Source of the DNA: Acheta domesticus
Taxonomy: Eukaryota > Arthropoda > Insecta > Orthoptera > Gryllidae
Reading direction: 5' to 3'
DNA length: 64,000 nt
NCBI GenBank assembly: GCA_031308135.1
Contig: JAHLJT010000743.1
Span: forward strand, 1-64,000
Positions within the stretch are counted from its first letter, which is position 1. Each line of letters opens with the position of its first letter. The notes beneath the pieces are model-generated. The model saw only the letters and a list, made by a program, of their open reading frames with translations. It was not told the origin of the DNA and searched no databases. Below, one piece after another: positions 10,685-22,454 of this stretch. Made by a program: the position numbers and the translations under genes.

Positions 10685-12786
10685 ATGCTTCATTTACTAC
10701 AATTAAACATATGTGCATATATACCTTTTTACGGCAATGTTAACCACATGCATCGTAAAATGATATCTTCCAAACATTCAGTCTCTTGTACTCATAATGC
10801 ACTCACGTCTACACTCAATTAAAATCAATATTCAAGTTACTTTTCTAAATAAAGTGAAAAAAAACTATTACTATTACACTCAAAGAGTGATTACACTAAA
10901 ACAAATATTTATGGTTAGACAACTGACTGTGAAAAATAAACAAACAGTCCTCTAAATACACAATCCTTTACATTGATGAAAATAGTAGAAGATCTCAGAC
11001 CTCTTCCTCTGGTGGCGCGCAGCTAAACTATTGACATTGATCCACTATTGAATCTGTGATGTAAAGCCAGGCGAAAAATGTCCGGAAAAGTAATTATTTT
11101 GTGAATATAGTAAGGTTTGCGATTGTAAATCGTAGCCTATGTTACTCCAGACCTTTAAAGGAAGCTAATACAAAAGTTTCATTAGTATTGGTTCAGTAGA
11201 TTCAGAGATTATCGCGTTGTAAGTCAGTGCAGTTCTGTCTTTATGTATTAGTATAGATATAGATATAGATATAGATTACTAATTAAAAATTTTCTATCAA
11301 GAAGTTTATCTATCGCATTGTTTTCTTGATTGTTTGAAGTGCCTATTTGAGCTAACCAGATGAAAGTTTTAATTCCATCTGTTTCTCTATTACCGTCAAA
11401 ATTGCAGCAATTATTAGACGGTAATTCGAGACTGCTGCCGAAATTCGCAGTGCGATGTAAGGAATTATTTCGAAACACCCTAATGATACATTCTGGAGCT
11501 TCATATTTTCGATTATTATTAATAATAATTAATAACTAGCCAAGTTTGAATATCGATGATTTTAACATTTAATCCACGATACAAGTGTTGTGTAGCAGAG
11601 ATATTCTTTGAAATATTTTTAATTTTGCAGAAATTGAACAATATTTGATTTTTTAATAGAACTACATAGATTTTTTTACTGAAATGATTAGATTATTTGA
11701 AGAGGAATACAATATCTTAGTTGTTACTGACTTAAAAGAAATATAGAGTAATAAATATTTTACCTAAACTTGCTTTGAAATTATGAACAGTTGTTGATAC
11801 GGGAAATATTTGCCTTGAGACGCCAGTGCGGCGATCGCCTTTGGGACACTTGGCCTTCGCGGTGCCGCGACCTTTAGACTGCAATGGTAGGAAAGTGATG
11901 GGATGTATGCGTGAATAATGTAATCATTGCAGGGAATGCTTAGAAATGGACATAAATGTTTAAAAAAGTCGAAAAGAACGATGTAAGAAACTGTCAGCTT
12001 AAGAAAGAAAATATTAAAGCCATTTTCAGACCTAACAAGCATTGACTTTAATTTGTAACGGCGACAGAAACAAGCATACATTTTAAAACATTTTAAGTAG
12101 AAGGCAAGGGATCAATAGGTTAAGATGTTTTACAGTAATATCTTGAGACAATTAAACAGAACATAGATTGGCTGCAAGTTTCTAATATTCTTTATTGTTA
12201 ATCTACTTCCTCCTTTATTCATGAATATAACAAATGTATAAAAAGAAAACAAATTGTGTATTGTAGAACTACTCTTCTGAAATATATTTTCAGCATGACT
12301 GTTGCCTCGCACTTTTACTAATATATCAAGGAAAATTTTGAACAAAGAAAATTCAAACCAATTGTTAGGGCTGGTCCAAACACCGCCCTCATGCCCGATA
12401 TATAGGTAAATTGCAAGGAAGAAGGATTTTAATATATTGTGCTATTATTCTTACTTTCACAAAAATAAAATTATTTTTATATCGTGGACCGTCAAAACCT
12501 ACCATGAAAATGCGCTCGTAAAATAAAATTCTCACCATCAACAGAAATGTATTAAAGAAGTTTCCTCGGGAAGGGAATCACGCATCAACAAAGGTTTCTA
12601 GCGACTGGAATTCATTTCCGCGTTGAACTGTTACCCATTCATTAGAAGAAAATCAATTGTGGGACAACAGTTTATTAAGAATTTAAACCAAAACAAACCG
12701 CTACTTTTTGTCGGGGGATGTATAAAACTGCATTATTCTTGTTATTATCTGTTCAACAGTTTTTGTGTGTATATCCAAGCAATATA
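10685..12786. other. AT-rich intergenic stretch, no gene recognised
   Basis: Only short frames are present. A TATAGA microsatellite of about four to five units lies near 11249-11274. The frame at 11764-12081 on the minus strand has no recognisable domain. I see nothing else that I can support. Confidence 0.5.
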
Positions 12787-13437
12787 CTGGGAGTCCCACC
12801 AACTAAGGGACACTCCCTAACTTCTAAATCTAAACGGTTCCCGATATCGAAATGCGGTTTTCGCTCAACAATGCGAATCATGGGGCAAGCAATTTGCCGT
12901 GGAGATATTGTTCGAAATATTTTTAGTTTTTGAGAAATTTAATCACCTTTGAGTTTTTAAATGCAATCATGTATTTTTCTCACTAGCATTAGAGAGATCG
13001 TAAATCGACGAATTCAATGATGTAACATATATTAATGTTTTGATAGTATTTTGGGTATAAAAATATACTTTCTGACATGTGATTTTAAATTAAATACTTG
13101 AGATTTCAGGAAAAAACTACACGTTTCGTTTAAAATCTCATGTCAGAATGTATAATTTTATACACAAAATACTATAAAATATTAGCATATGTTGCATATG
13201 TTACATCATTGCATTCCTCTTACAATCTATCTATTGCTAGTGAGAAATTATATGGTTCCCTTAACAAAAACTAAAGATTATTTAATTTCTCCAAAACTAA
13301 AATACTTCAAACAATATCTTTACACCATTTCTCTTTTGTCTTGAACCATGATTATACATTCTTGAGAGAAAACTCTATTTCGATATTGAAAATCGTTTAG
13401 AAGTTTTGGGGATGGCCAATAGTTAGTGGGACTCCCT
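12787..13437. mobile_element. Foldback MITE (651 bp) with TA target site
   Basis: The left arm starts CTGGGAGTCCCAC and the right arm, reversed, starts AAGGGAGTCCCAC. TA lies on both sides (12785-12786 and 13438-13439). The two arms remain alignable for over 200 bases (left ATATCGAAAT with the right-arm equivalent, GATATTGTT with its partner), so the element would fold into a long hairpin. There is no coding capacity. TA flanks suggest mobilisation by a Tc1/mariner-type transposase; that part is inference. Confidence 0.7.
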
Positions 13438-13635
13438 TAAAGTAGGACTAGTTAGTGAGATGTATTCCAGTAATTCAAGTTTTAATTCCGTTTGATAGAA
13501 GATACCACACATCAGAATTATTTGTAATTGTCTAAATATATTGGAGCCATTTTAAACGTTGTCCGCAATTTCGCACAATAACTTACACAAGCAATTTAAA
13601 TACGTTAGATCATGTAAGAAATTGAAAGGTGTATT

Positions 13636-13705
13636 CGTTTGGCTCAGTGGTAGAATCCTTTCTTCCAGAACCCTAGGCTACAGGATCGAATCCGGTGCTT
13701 GCCTG
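13636..13705 (+). repeat. tRNA-like SINE head (A and B boxes)
   Basis: TGGCTCAGTGGTAGAAT near 13639-13657 matches the polymerase III A box. GGATCGAATCC near 13682-13692 matches the B box at the right distance. The flanking seven bases do not pair as an acceptor stem, so this is a tRNA-derived repeat or pseudo-tRNA rather than a functional tRNA. Confidence 0.5.
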
Positions 13706-14345
13706 GAATTGGTTTGCTTATCAGTGATTTGTTTTTTGTCAAATTAACTGTATTACAAAACTTTTTCCATAGCGTAAATATATTATTTTGATTTTAAAAA
13801 CAAGGTGACCGTGAAAGGGGCTTTTCATCTTTCTATGAAATATTTGTTTTTTACTCCCCAAATTTGACTAGAATATTTTATATTAACTGTTTATTCATAA
13901 ATCTCTTATTCTAGGAAATACAAGGAAGACATTAATAAGGAAACCAAAAGTCCTGGTTTACTAATGCGATAATTTGCTCTCACAGGGCTTGGCTATGGTG
14001 AGCCATGTCGAATATTGAAAACGGAGTAGTTGAATTTGCTTAGCCGCGAGTGAAAATATTGATTTTTCTTTCTTACAACACAGCAACGCCGCAGGGCCCC
14101 TTATCTCATTTTGACCTCGAATCGACAACACGGAAGTACTGCGAAGAATGCAATTTAAGATCATATTATTTTGATCTGAATGCTGCACGTCCAGACAACC
14201 TATTACCATTATTTTATAATTGCTGGTTCGCATTCTTTTTTCGCAATCGTGAATTTTGCTTACATCATACATAACTTTGACAAGACAAATGTATAATTTT
14301 GCAATTTAGTGAATTTTTTTGTAATGTAGAATGAAAACAAAAGCT

Positions 14346-14412
14346 ACGAAGACTAGGACTCGAGCCCGCTGCTTCCTGAGTCCTAGAGAAACACTTTCAC
14401 ACTGAGCCATTC
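14346..14412 (-). repeat. tRNA-like SINE head, minus strand
   Basis: On the minus strand TGGCTCAGTGTGAAAG (A-box-like) is followed by GGGCTCGAGTCC (B box). The outer bases do not form a clean acceptor stem. It is probably a decayed tRNA-derived SINE. Confidence 0.45.
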
Positions 14413-14639
14413 ATTCGCTCTTCTCACACTCTTCTTATAACAACACATTTCATATTTTAAAAAACTTGAAAGCAACAATACGTTTGCAAAAATTAATGTC
14501 AATTCAGTTTTGTGGCAGGAACCACGGAAGTCTTTTACCTCTGTACTACTACTATTTTGCTCCCAATAAACGTTGAAGTATTTTATACGTACTCCAATAA
14601 AATAAATGTAATCTTCGTAGTTCGATCTATAGAACTTAG

Positions 14640-15180
14640 ATTTTTTAAAAAAGTAGTGGTGCTACAGAATGGCTCAGACTTTACCGTATTAGCTTTCTAT
14701 TTCCTTTGGTCTCGGCTAGCTATTAGGACTTGACACATACTCTTGCCAGCTGCCATCTATCGTCGCCCAAAGTACACTTTTTTAAAGTTTCTTCATTTTT
14801 CGATTTCCTAATAGCAGAACGGAAATATTATTTAGAGAATATTAAAGAACAGTAAAATCTCGTCCTAACTGGCAATTTTCTTTGAAAAATTTGGAGCCGT
14901 TTTTAAGGAAATGGCGTTTAAACGCTACTGTAAATGCGAAATTTTAAGCTCTTTTTGATAGAAAATTTTTGAATTTTCGAAAAACATCATCAGACGTCAT
15001 TTGAAGTCTACCAACATACAACTACAACACTGTTTACAATTGCTGGAAATGTGCATATTGAGGGTGTGAGAGATGTTTCCAAAAAATATATATTTGTCTA
15101 TTTTTTAAAAAATCGAAAAAATACCCCAAATTGAACTTGGCTTCATAGCACTATCACTGTCACTGTTCATAGCACTGTCA
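14640..15180 (+). repeat. Fragment of the foldback family seen at 58905-62367
   Basis: It shares the order of short landmarks with 58920-59460: GGTGCTACAGAATGGC, CCGTATTAG, TTTCCTTTGG, GCTAGCTATT, CCAGCTGCCATCTA, then long T/A-rich modules with AACGGAAATATT. The copy is diverged and ends before 15180 in a small partial duplication of a TAGCACT(A/G)TCA motif. Confidence 0.6.
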
Positions 15181-15336
15181 GATACACGAAACTTCCGTTG
15201 TTGATATTCTAAGAAATACTAAGAGGTGCGGGGTCAAGTTTGCCAGTAGCTTCGACTCTACGTACCTAAACTGTATTGGCCTTATATCCGCTGATTCTCT
15301 TGCATTTTCTGTTAATTCAGTCACGTTATTTTCACC

Positions 15337-15579
15337 ATAGAGTAAAGATGTATATAGAGGGCTCACCAGGCGTGTTTTTAGTTACATCCTTTGAATAGTT
15401 CCCCGTCCACCGCTAGGATGCGTCAACGTCGGGAAGTGTGAAGGGCTGTCTGGCTTATTGTTGGTGGTGGGGGCTTTCTGGGAAATATCACGCGGGGGGG
15501 GGGACATGGTGGAGGGGAGGTGTTTCCATGGCGACGGCAGGCACTGGGCTCGGCCGCCGTCGCCCCAGCTGTCCTGCGT
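15337..15579 (+). repeat. GC-rich shared flank of MULE copy B
   Basis: This is the inverted counterpart of 10450-10684 plus 8796-8823. It contains a run of G near 15493-15503 and the uninterrupted CGCCG at 15555-15559, where copy A carries the Transib-like element. Overlapping open frames on both strands here (for example 15458-15805) come from the GC-rich composition and have no recognisable domain. Confidence 0.75.
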
Positions 15580-15849
15580 GGCCACTTGTGTCTCGGGAGA
15601 GCAAAATGTGGAGCCTCGAACGTACATGAAGCCACCCGAGCGGAGTCGAGCGAGCCCATGCGCGAGCCGAACGGACTTCCAAGGCGCAAATCTTCAATTC
15701 GAAATCTGTCAGAAATTTAATGTTTCTAATGTTAAGTGGTCGTTAACGCCATTAACAAGATTTGTTGCGAACTTTTGTTTTAAACAAATAATTCCAAACT
15801 ATTAGTCACATTAGTTTCTTCTTATTTTAACTTTTCTATAACTTAGTTA

Positions 15850-16050
15850 CAGTCAAACCTGGATAAGTGAAAACTGGATAAGTGAGAAAACTCTATAAGT
15901 GAGAGTAATAGCCAGGACCCGTCATTTTAAGCTCCCAAAACCTCTATTAGCGAGAAACAGAAACCTCTGTAAGAGAGAGTCGTTTTTCCCTCATAGACCT
16001 CCGTAAGTGAGACTGCTACTTATCTATACCTCTATAAGCGACAGTCGAGC
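15850..16050 (+). promoter_or_regulatory. Subterminal repeated motif cluster, left end of Tigger
   Basis: Variants of CTCTATAAGTGAGAG recur several times (near 15889, 15943, 15962, 16006 and 16031). The right end has similar copies in inverted or direct form between 18000 and 18100 (CATTAGCGAGAAAC, CTCTATAAGCGAGA). Their repetition only near both ends suggests transposase-binding sites. That role is inference. Confidence 0.55.
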
Positions 16051-16293
16051 TTTATTTACAAATTTAACATGTGCTATTTTATGACTCATTCTTAACTTTC
16101 GTGGAACTTCCTACCATTGTTTTTGTATTCTCGTCAATATTGTTCCTATTCTATTTCGTGGAACTAAATAACTTTATTGTTGTTATTTTATCGCATTCTT
16201 TTCAAATGGACACGTGTGCCTGTGTACCGTCCTGTTTGTCAGACTTACTCAGTTTATAGTTTTCAACTGCGAAGGAAAGTTCTGTTCTGCATC

Positions 16294-17818
16294 ATGTCAA
16301 AACGGAAAATTAAATTACTGTCATTAAGTGATAAACTTAAAATAGTGAATGCGTTTGAATCCGGAAAATCGCGAAATGAAATTCAGAGGGAGTTTAATTT
16401 ACCAGAATCCACCTATTATAAAATTATTAAATCAAAAGACTCTATAAAGTCTGAGTGCTCTGATGGACATGGAAATATTAAGAGGACTAGAGTTTCTGAA
16501 TTTCCCAATATCGAAAAGTGCCTTTTGGAATGGATAAAACAAACTCTCGATAAGAATATCCCCATAGATGGACCTTTGTTGAAAGAAAAATCAAAAGAGT
16601 TTGCTACAAAACTGGGAATCCAGAACTTTTCTGCTAGCAACGGCTGGTTAGAGGGTTTTAAAAAGCGTCATGACAGCTTTCAAAAATGCAGCTGGAGAAA
16701 GTAAATCTGTGGACCAAGGTGTGTGCAACCAGTGGACTGAAGATCTGCCAAATCTTTTAGAAGGGTATGAACCAGACGATATTTACAACGCGGATGAAAC
16801 TGCTTTGTTTTTTAAGTGCCTTCCGGATAAAACATTTACGTTTAAAGGCGAAAAATGCCATGGAGGAAAACAAAGCAAGGAACGCCTTACACTTCTCCAG
16901 TGTGTAAACATGAGTGGTACGGACAAACTCCCACTTCTCATCATCGGGAAATCAAAGCGACCTAGATGTTTTAAAGATGTCAAGACTCTACCCGTTGATT
17001 ATGCCAATAATACAAAGGCTTGGATGACCAAGATATTATTTAAAGATTGGTTGAAAAAAGTTGACAAACAAATGAAGATAAACCGAAAAAAAAATCTGCT
17101 ATTCATTGACAAGTGTGCTGCCCATACGGACTTACCAACACTTGCAAACGTAAAAGTAATGTTTTTACCTGCTAACACCACTAGTAAACTCCAACCATTA
17201 GATCAAGGCATCATTCACACTTTTAAACGCTTTTATCGCAGAGAAGTCGTTAAACATATTCTTACGAGTCTGGAAGAAAACAGTAGCCCTGACATTAACG
17301 TACTTCTAGCTATGAAATTTGCTAGAAAAGCATGGTACTTAGTCAGTGACGTTACTGTCAAAAACTGCTTCAAGAAAGCTGGGTTTTGGAAAAGTACAGA
17401 TGAACAAGGCCTGCCAGAGGAAAATGATGCTGAAATTGGACCTAGCAACGAGGAATGGACTAAGCTTGTGTCTCACAAATCCAATATGTTAATGCCGAGC
17501 TTCGACGATTTCGTTCAAATTGACGACGACGTAACTACCGCTGGAGAACTAACCGACGACGATATCGTTAAGAATTGTGTGAACACCTGTATTGCTGGAA
17601 ATGACAGTGAAGACGAGGCACAGATTCCGGAAACAGAAATAAAGATCATTCCAATGAAGCTAGCTTTGAAAGCGTTGGAGACGGTGCATCAGTACTTTGA
17701 ATACGCGGCGGTTGTTGATCAAGCAATATTTGACAAAATTTATGAGTTAGAGAAAAACATTCAAAATACAAAAACAGAAACTCAAACGAAATTGACGGAT
17801 TTTTTTAAGTGCAAATAA
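16294..17818 (+). pseudogene. Tigger/pogo transposase (CENP-B HTH + DDE), one frameshift
   Basis: Frame 1 starts at ATG 16294 (MSKRKIKLLSLSDKLKIV) and encodes a pipsqueak/CENP-B-type helix-turn-helix (SRNEIQREFNLPESTYYKI). A second CENP-B HTH region follows up to GWLEGFKKRH. Near 16670-16690 the reading moves one frame, and the rest runs open for 382 codons to TAA at 17816-17818. The DDE triad is visible, counted from the internal Met at 16670: D42 in YNADETALFF, D147 in LLFIDKCAAH and D178 in LQPLDQGI. There are 30 residues between the last two. D147 is followed by K where relatives usually have N. The total would be about 507 residues, normal for Tigger. Apart from the single indel the gene looks intact, so the copy is fairly young. 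Confidence 0.9.
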
Positions 17819-18599
17819 GTTCTAAATAAAATAAAATTACATAGTAGTACATGAATTTTTGTTTTGTTTTCGTAAGCATTTAAAAATATATACTTATGTA
17901 CATAATATATGTTGTGCATGTCATGCACATAATTTTATCATAATAAATATTTACTACATTCGTACTTGCTGTGACTTGTTATTGCTGCGTACCCATATAA
18001 GAGAGAAACGCTACCCATGTACCTGCATTAGCGAGAAACTCGGGTTAGTGAGAAACCTCTATAAGCGAGAATGAGATTGTGCTCCCTTGAACTCTCGCTT
18101 ATCCAGGTTTGACTGTATTTGGTAGGTGGTTTTTAATAAGTATTTAATATTCTCAATTTATTTTCCGTCTGCTAGTTCAGGTTAGAATTATTTTGGTGCA
18201 AAGGAGTGCAGTGGTAATAAAAATGCAGCTTTTGTAAAGAAGAAACGGCAGGAGATTGCAGTCGCAAATGCCAGTGCTGAGGAAGTAGCAACTTTTTTAG
18301 TATCAGATGTCAAGCATTGTTCATTTTCAGCCAAAATCTCACCGGTCAAGCCATCAGCCAGTGCGAACATTCTTTCCAAGTTCACTGATGTTTTTCCTGC
18401 TGAATAGTGAAATATCCGAAGAAGAGAATTGCACTTGCATGTTACTTCACAAGTGTGTTAAGGAACATTTACTGAAAGGATGCGTGTGAGTGTTGTCTGT
18501 GGATCCTCAAATGTATGCATTGAAGTAAAACAATGAATGTAATTTGCTCTTCAGTTAGTGAACAAGCGTAATAATTGTGAACAAATGTTAAATAAAATT

Positions 18600-19838
18600 T
18601 CAAATAGCCATCGTCTACCCTAACATCATCTTGTAGTAGGCCACCACATGAAGTGAATAGAAAAATTGTGGATGCTTCTTTGCAAATACATAGGGGACAT
18701 TCAGCAATAGAGCAGTTTCAATGGTAATTGGTTTACCATGAATGAATGTTTCAACTTACAATTCTCATGTTCTCTCTGTTATTAAAAATAATACAAAAAT
18801 AAGAGGAAATTTTGAGACTATCATATGTAGCCATACATAAAGTTTACATAGATGTTCTAGATTCAGTCAGTGATGAAGTTATAAATTTTTTAGTATTGTA
18901 TGATGGAACATGGCATAAACGAGGCACTACATGTCGTTATGTAATGGGAATTGTTATCGATATCTTGACTGGTCATGTGGCTGATTTTCATGTTTTGTCA
19001 AAATACTGTGGCACTTATGAAAAGAACAAGAGCAAATTATGAGAAAAAAGCTGTGAATATAAAAAATGGAAAGAAATTCATGATTTAAGTGGAGAGTGTG
19101 TTAGTAATTTTAATGGATCTTCAAAAGCAATGGATGTAGCCCATCATTTTAGATATACAACAATACTGTCAGATGGTGATGCAAAGACATTCAATCACCA
19201 TCTGAAACTAAACATCTATGGAGACAACCTTATTATTAGAAAAGAAGAATGTATAAAACATGTGATGTAAAGATTTAAAACAGACTTACAAAAATAATAC
19301 AAGAATAGAAAGTGAAGGGAGTTACACTTGGAAAAAAAACAAGTGAATTTAAAGGATGACATAATTATTTGTCTTAGCAAATTATCACAATGCCATCCAG
19401 AAGAATATTCCAAATGTGCAGAAGATGAAGTCTGCAATACTTGCCACCTTATACCAAGCAATGCCAACAGACTTGAAGCCATAGCATTTTAAATGCCCTA
19501 AAGAAGAAAATTCATGGTGCTTCTACAATCGAGCTCAAGCGAATGAAATTTCAAAACATGGCAAAAACAACAAGAAAACTGTAGTCTCCCAGTGTTATTT
19601 GTAAAATAATTCCTATGTATCAGAGGCTTGCAAAAAATGAATTACTGGAATGCGTATATGGGAAAACACAGAATGCAAATGAATATTTGCATAGTTTTGT
19701 TTGGAGCAAGTGCTCAAAAGAAACATTTCTTTCCAGAAAAAAGATTGAAATTGCTGACATCAGCAGTGTCCCAGTTCAATATGGGATGTGAGGCCAGTGA
19801 AAGAGCATGCTTCAGGAATCAAAGTGACATCTCCTAAA
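18600..19838 (+). pseudogene. Mutator-like transposase remnant, copy B
   Basis: The plus strand gives, in order, a PPHEVNRKIVDASLQIHRGH block near 18640, a 76-codon open segment at 18812-19042 and a C-terminal block at 19628-19837. The 18812-19042 segment contains LYDGTWHKRGTTCRYVMG and VIDILTGHVADFHVLSKYCG. The C-terminal block contains FNMGCEASERACFRNQSDIS. DGTW-KRG followed by D-x-VLSKYC is the signature that I associate with the Mutator-like transposase domain of arthropod MULEs. Stops interrupt it (for example the TGA ending 19042). It is the inverted counterpart of 6811-8045 and shares several of its lesions, so both descend from an already damaged source or decayed together. Confidence 0.75.
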
Positions 19839-20211
19839 AAAATAAAGATATTATGAGAGACAAACGTCGTCTCCACAAAAGTGAAATGGCATTGCAACTA
19901 GACTTTAAAAGTGCTTAAAAAAGCCAAGTCAATAAAAGAAGGAAAGGTTTGTCAAGTCAATGAAAGAAGTAAAGAAAAAATATGAAGATGCAATGTATGT
20001 TTCTGGGCGATTTTATAGAAAAAGTTTATTAATAAACTGTAAATGCACAATCTTAAATTTTCTTTTTCACTTTCCCGGTAATTAATTTTCCTTCATTCTC
20101 CCATATCTAAAAATTTCCAATTTTTACAATTTTCAATAAATTAAAGTAATAATGTAAGAACTTGTTAAGAGATTGTAGATTAATATAATTATGGTAGTAT
20201 TTTTGCCTTAA

Positions 20212-20792
20212 CCCATTAGTGCATGTGATTCGATAAATCGGATGCTAAGAAAAGCGTCAACAATGCCTGTGATTGGAGACTTATCTGTTTGAGATATACA
20301 AGAATCATCTTTCGCATTGTTGGAAAGTCATAAATTAAATGTATATGTTGCAACTTTCAGAAGTTTTAGAGTTATAGCAATTAGAATGCAAGATGACGCA
20401 TTACAGTCTTGTTGTTTCACGTAGCTATTAATTTTCATATAATTATAATATCTAACCTTCATTGGTACGAACAAATTTTGTACGAAATGAAATAATGAAG
20501 GTTTGTGTTTTCCATTTGAATTGGTATTCTAAGAAAATAATTATAAATTACTAAATTATTTCAAATTAATTTTCGTGATCCGAAATATCGGAGGGGACAC
20601 TTATCATTGCAATACAGTATTTCAGAATGGCTACGTCTTTTCTCTCTATATTTCAAGCAACTTCTTCTAAATGAAAAATTGCTTATCTGTAACTGGAATT
20701 TGGAGTATGTTGGAAGAAGAACTCACAAAAGGTGCCAACAATTGCGAGCAATGATTTTCACTCTTCTGCAGAAATGCATCTTAGACGGAAAG
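20212..20792 (-). mobile_element. Truncated piggyBac-like element in MULE copy B
   Basis: TTAA at 20208-20211 is followed by CCCATTAGTGCATG. The sequence then follows the reverse complement of 5860-6435 until about 20792, where it joins the CGCTCGACTCCGCTCG repeat of the MULE end. Only one TIR survives. The segment includes the SEWLRLFSLYFKQ transposase remnant, on the plus strand here because the whole MULE is inverted. Confidence 0.8.
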
Positions 20793-20872
20793 CTCGCCTC
20801 GCTCGACTCCGCTCGGGTGTCTTCGTGGACATTCGTGGCTCCGCACTTTGCTCTCTCGAGACGTAACTGGCC

Positions 20873-22454
20873 CCGCAGACCCGGATTACCGCGCTCGCCC
20901 CGCCGACTGGAACGGAAACCTCACCATTTGCCTCTACGAAGCTGTGAATGGGTTTGCAGCGTGATCGCCGTTCAGGACAAGCCGCACTGGCAAAGTCTTT
21001 GGCCTGCCTTTCAAAGACAAAGAGTTGTTCCTAAGATGTAAAGGTGTGGACCAAAGATGGTTAAATAACGGAAATAGGGGAGGGGTCTCTCATAGAACTT
21101 ACCCCCTTCAGAATAGGAAATCGGCTAGAGATGCCATTCATCATAAAATCAGTATTTACTCATTTTCTATAGAAACGAAAGACATTCAATATGACACTTG
21201 AAAACTCTTAAATAAATTAACCAATAAAAAAATTAAAATTCAGCTTAAAGGAACAGTTTTTGTATGGAAACATCTAGTCTGCTGCACAATATACCTCCTC
21301 CCCCCCCCCCCCACACACAGAAAAAGGCTGTTTGTGACACTAATTGATGTCGGTGCAAAAATGTATTATTGTTGCAGACCAAATCAATTAACTACATTTA
21401 TTTATTGAACATCAAATACAGTTAAAAACTGTGTGTGACCTGCTGTGGGGAGAAGTGTATTGTGTGCAGGTTTTTTGAAATTCTGGGATACCTACTAAAA
21501 TGTGCATTTTGGCAAGACTTGATAAGAAAGTTCCTCCACGGTAATTAAAACTATTTGCAAAGGCAAATCAGCTATTCATTTTGACTGTCCCTTTGCGTGA
21601 AGAAATCGAGGACGCCCTGCCCTTATAATATGGATCTGCCGTAATAATACGGAGAACGACAAATTGAATATTTCCAGATATCAGAAACACTGTTCAAAAT
21701 ATCAATAATCATGAGGGAGTAAATCATGAAAATCCGAGGGAGTATGTGCTGTTGTAGCACCACTAGTTTCCATACAAGATACTGGACTATGGGAAAAATC
21801 AAAATGAGTATGTAATTGGTCTCTTGAAATATTAACTTATTAAATAATACAAGCGTACCCGTACGAGAACTCTCGCATGTTAAACCCACCCTTTCTCTAT
21901 CCATTTGTCTATGCTTTCAATTAAGAAGGAAAGTTGTTAATGAAAAATGTTAATTTTTTTAATGTATAAATGTAACTTCTAATGTACTTGGAGAATATCA
22001 AACAAAAATAACAATACAATTGACGTTGGAAACTAATTTTCAATAAAAGTTTCTTCAGCATTATAGAGAGATGTTCTCGGAACAATTCATTAAAAACAAC
22101 TTTGAACAAATTATTCACTCCTCCTAGAGAGTTAACTTTTTGCTTTCCTTGATAGTCACAAACATAATAGAAAAGGTTTTTACTCTTCAGAAAGCAAAGC
22201 AAAGTTAAGTAGTGCGTAATACCGATCGAGCAAGTACAACCTTACTCTTTGCAATATTATTTGAATTTCTTTGATTTGTATGACGAACAGAGGTGGTTTC
22301 AGAGAGTTCAGGGTGCCAACTTGCTAGGGTGCAAAAATAGAAAAATTATTTGTGTGAGACCAAAACATACATGGAATAAAGAAATGATCCAAATTTTAAA
22401 AGGAAAAAATTACAAGAGAAATAATGAAAATATATGTTAAATAATGAAAATATA
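20873..22454. other. No gene; dispersed repeat piece and poly-C tract
   Basis: A C run followed by ACACAC lies at about 21297-21318. The stretch 21840-22170 is a dispersed repeat, listed separately. The minus-strand frames at 21623-21904 and 21921-22202 have no recognisable domain. Confidence 0.45.
21840..22170 (-). repeat. Dispersed repeat also present inverted at 36110-36390
   Basis: Reversed, it shares with 36110-36390 the order of AGTTAACTCTC, GAATTGTTCC, GAACATCTCTCTATAATG, TTTGATATTCT, AAGTACATTAG, GACAAATGGATAG, GGGTGG, TTTAACATGCGAGAGTT and GGGTACGC. The copies differ by small indels. A short open frame runs through the repeat here (21921-22202, minus) but it is not preserved in the other copy. 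The class of element is unknown. Confidence 0.7.

Larger units (their letters stand above)
13438..14639. other. No gene; two tRNA-like SINE pieces
   Basis: Apart from the tRNA-like segments near 13636-13705 and 14346-14412, I see only AT-rich sequence and overlapping short frames on both strands near 13961-14274 without recognisable domains. Confidence 0.45.
15850..18115 (+). mobile_element. Tigger/pogo-type DNA transposon (2266 bp)
   Basis: The ends are inverted: CAGTCAAACCTGGATAAGTG on the left and, reversed, CAGTCAAACCTGGATAAGCG on the right. TA flanks both sides (15848-15849 and 18116-18117). MULE copy A has the same sequence with a single TA and no insert at 8531-8532, proving the boundaries. 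The element encodes one CENP-B/DDE-type transposase with a single frameshift and ends with a poly(A) signal AATAAA near 17825. Length and TA duplication fit Tigger/pogo of the Tc1/mariner superfamily. Confidence 0.95.
15580..20872 (+). mobile_element. Mutator-like (MULE) DNA transposon, copy B, with Tigger inside
   Basis: The left end reads GGCCACTTGTGTCTCGGGAG and the right end, reversed, reads GGCCAGTTACGTCTCGAGAG. Both are followed by the GGAGCC...GAAGACA-type end sequence seen in copy A. The interior carries the transposase remnant on the plus strand, then the piggyBac-like element truncated at about 20792. That truncation joins directly to the right TIR region, so an internal deletion removed the end of piggyBac and the MULE tail kept in copy A. 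A Tigger element lies at 15850-18115. No matching 9 bp flanks are visible. Confidence 0.75.

Noticed and set aside
13636..13705. Functional tRNA gene
   Set aside because: A and B boxes are present, but the ends cannot form a seven-base acceptor stem, so it is treated as SINE/pseudo-tRNA.
14050..14274. Opposing ORFs on both strands near 14 kb
   Set aside because: Neither shows a recognisable motif, and they overlap each other nearly completely.
15382..15805. Overlapping GC-rich ORFs of 60-115 codons on both strands
   Set aside because: They arise from stop-poor GC-rich sequence in the shared MULE flank, differ between the two copies because of homopolymer indels, and show no domain.
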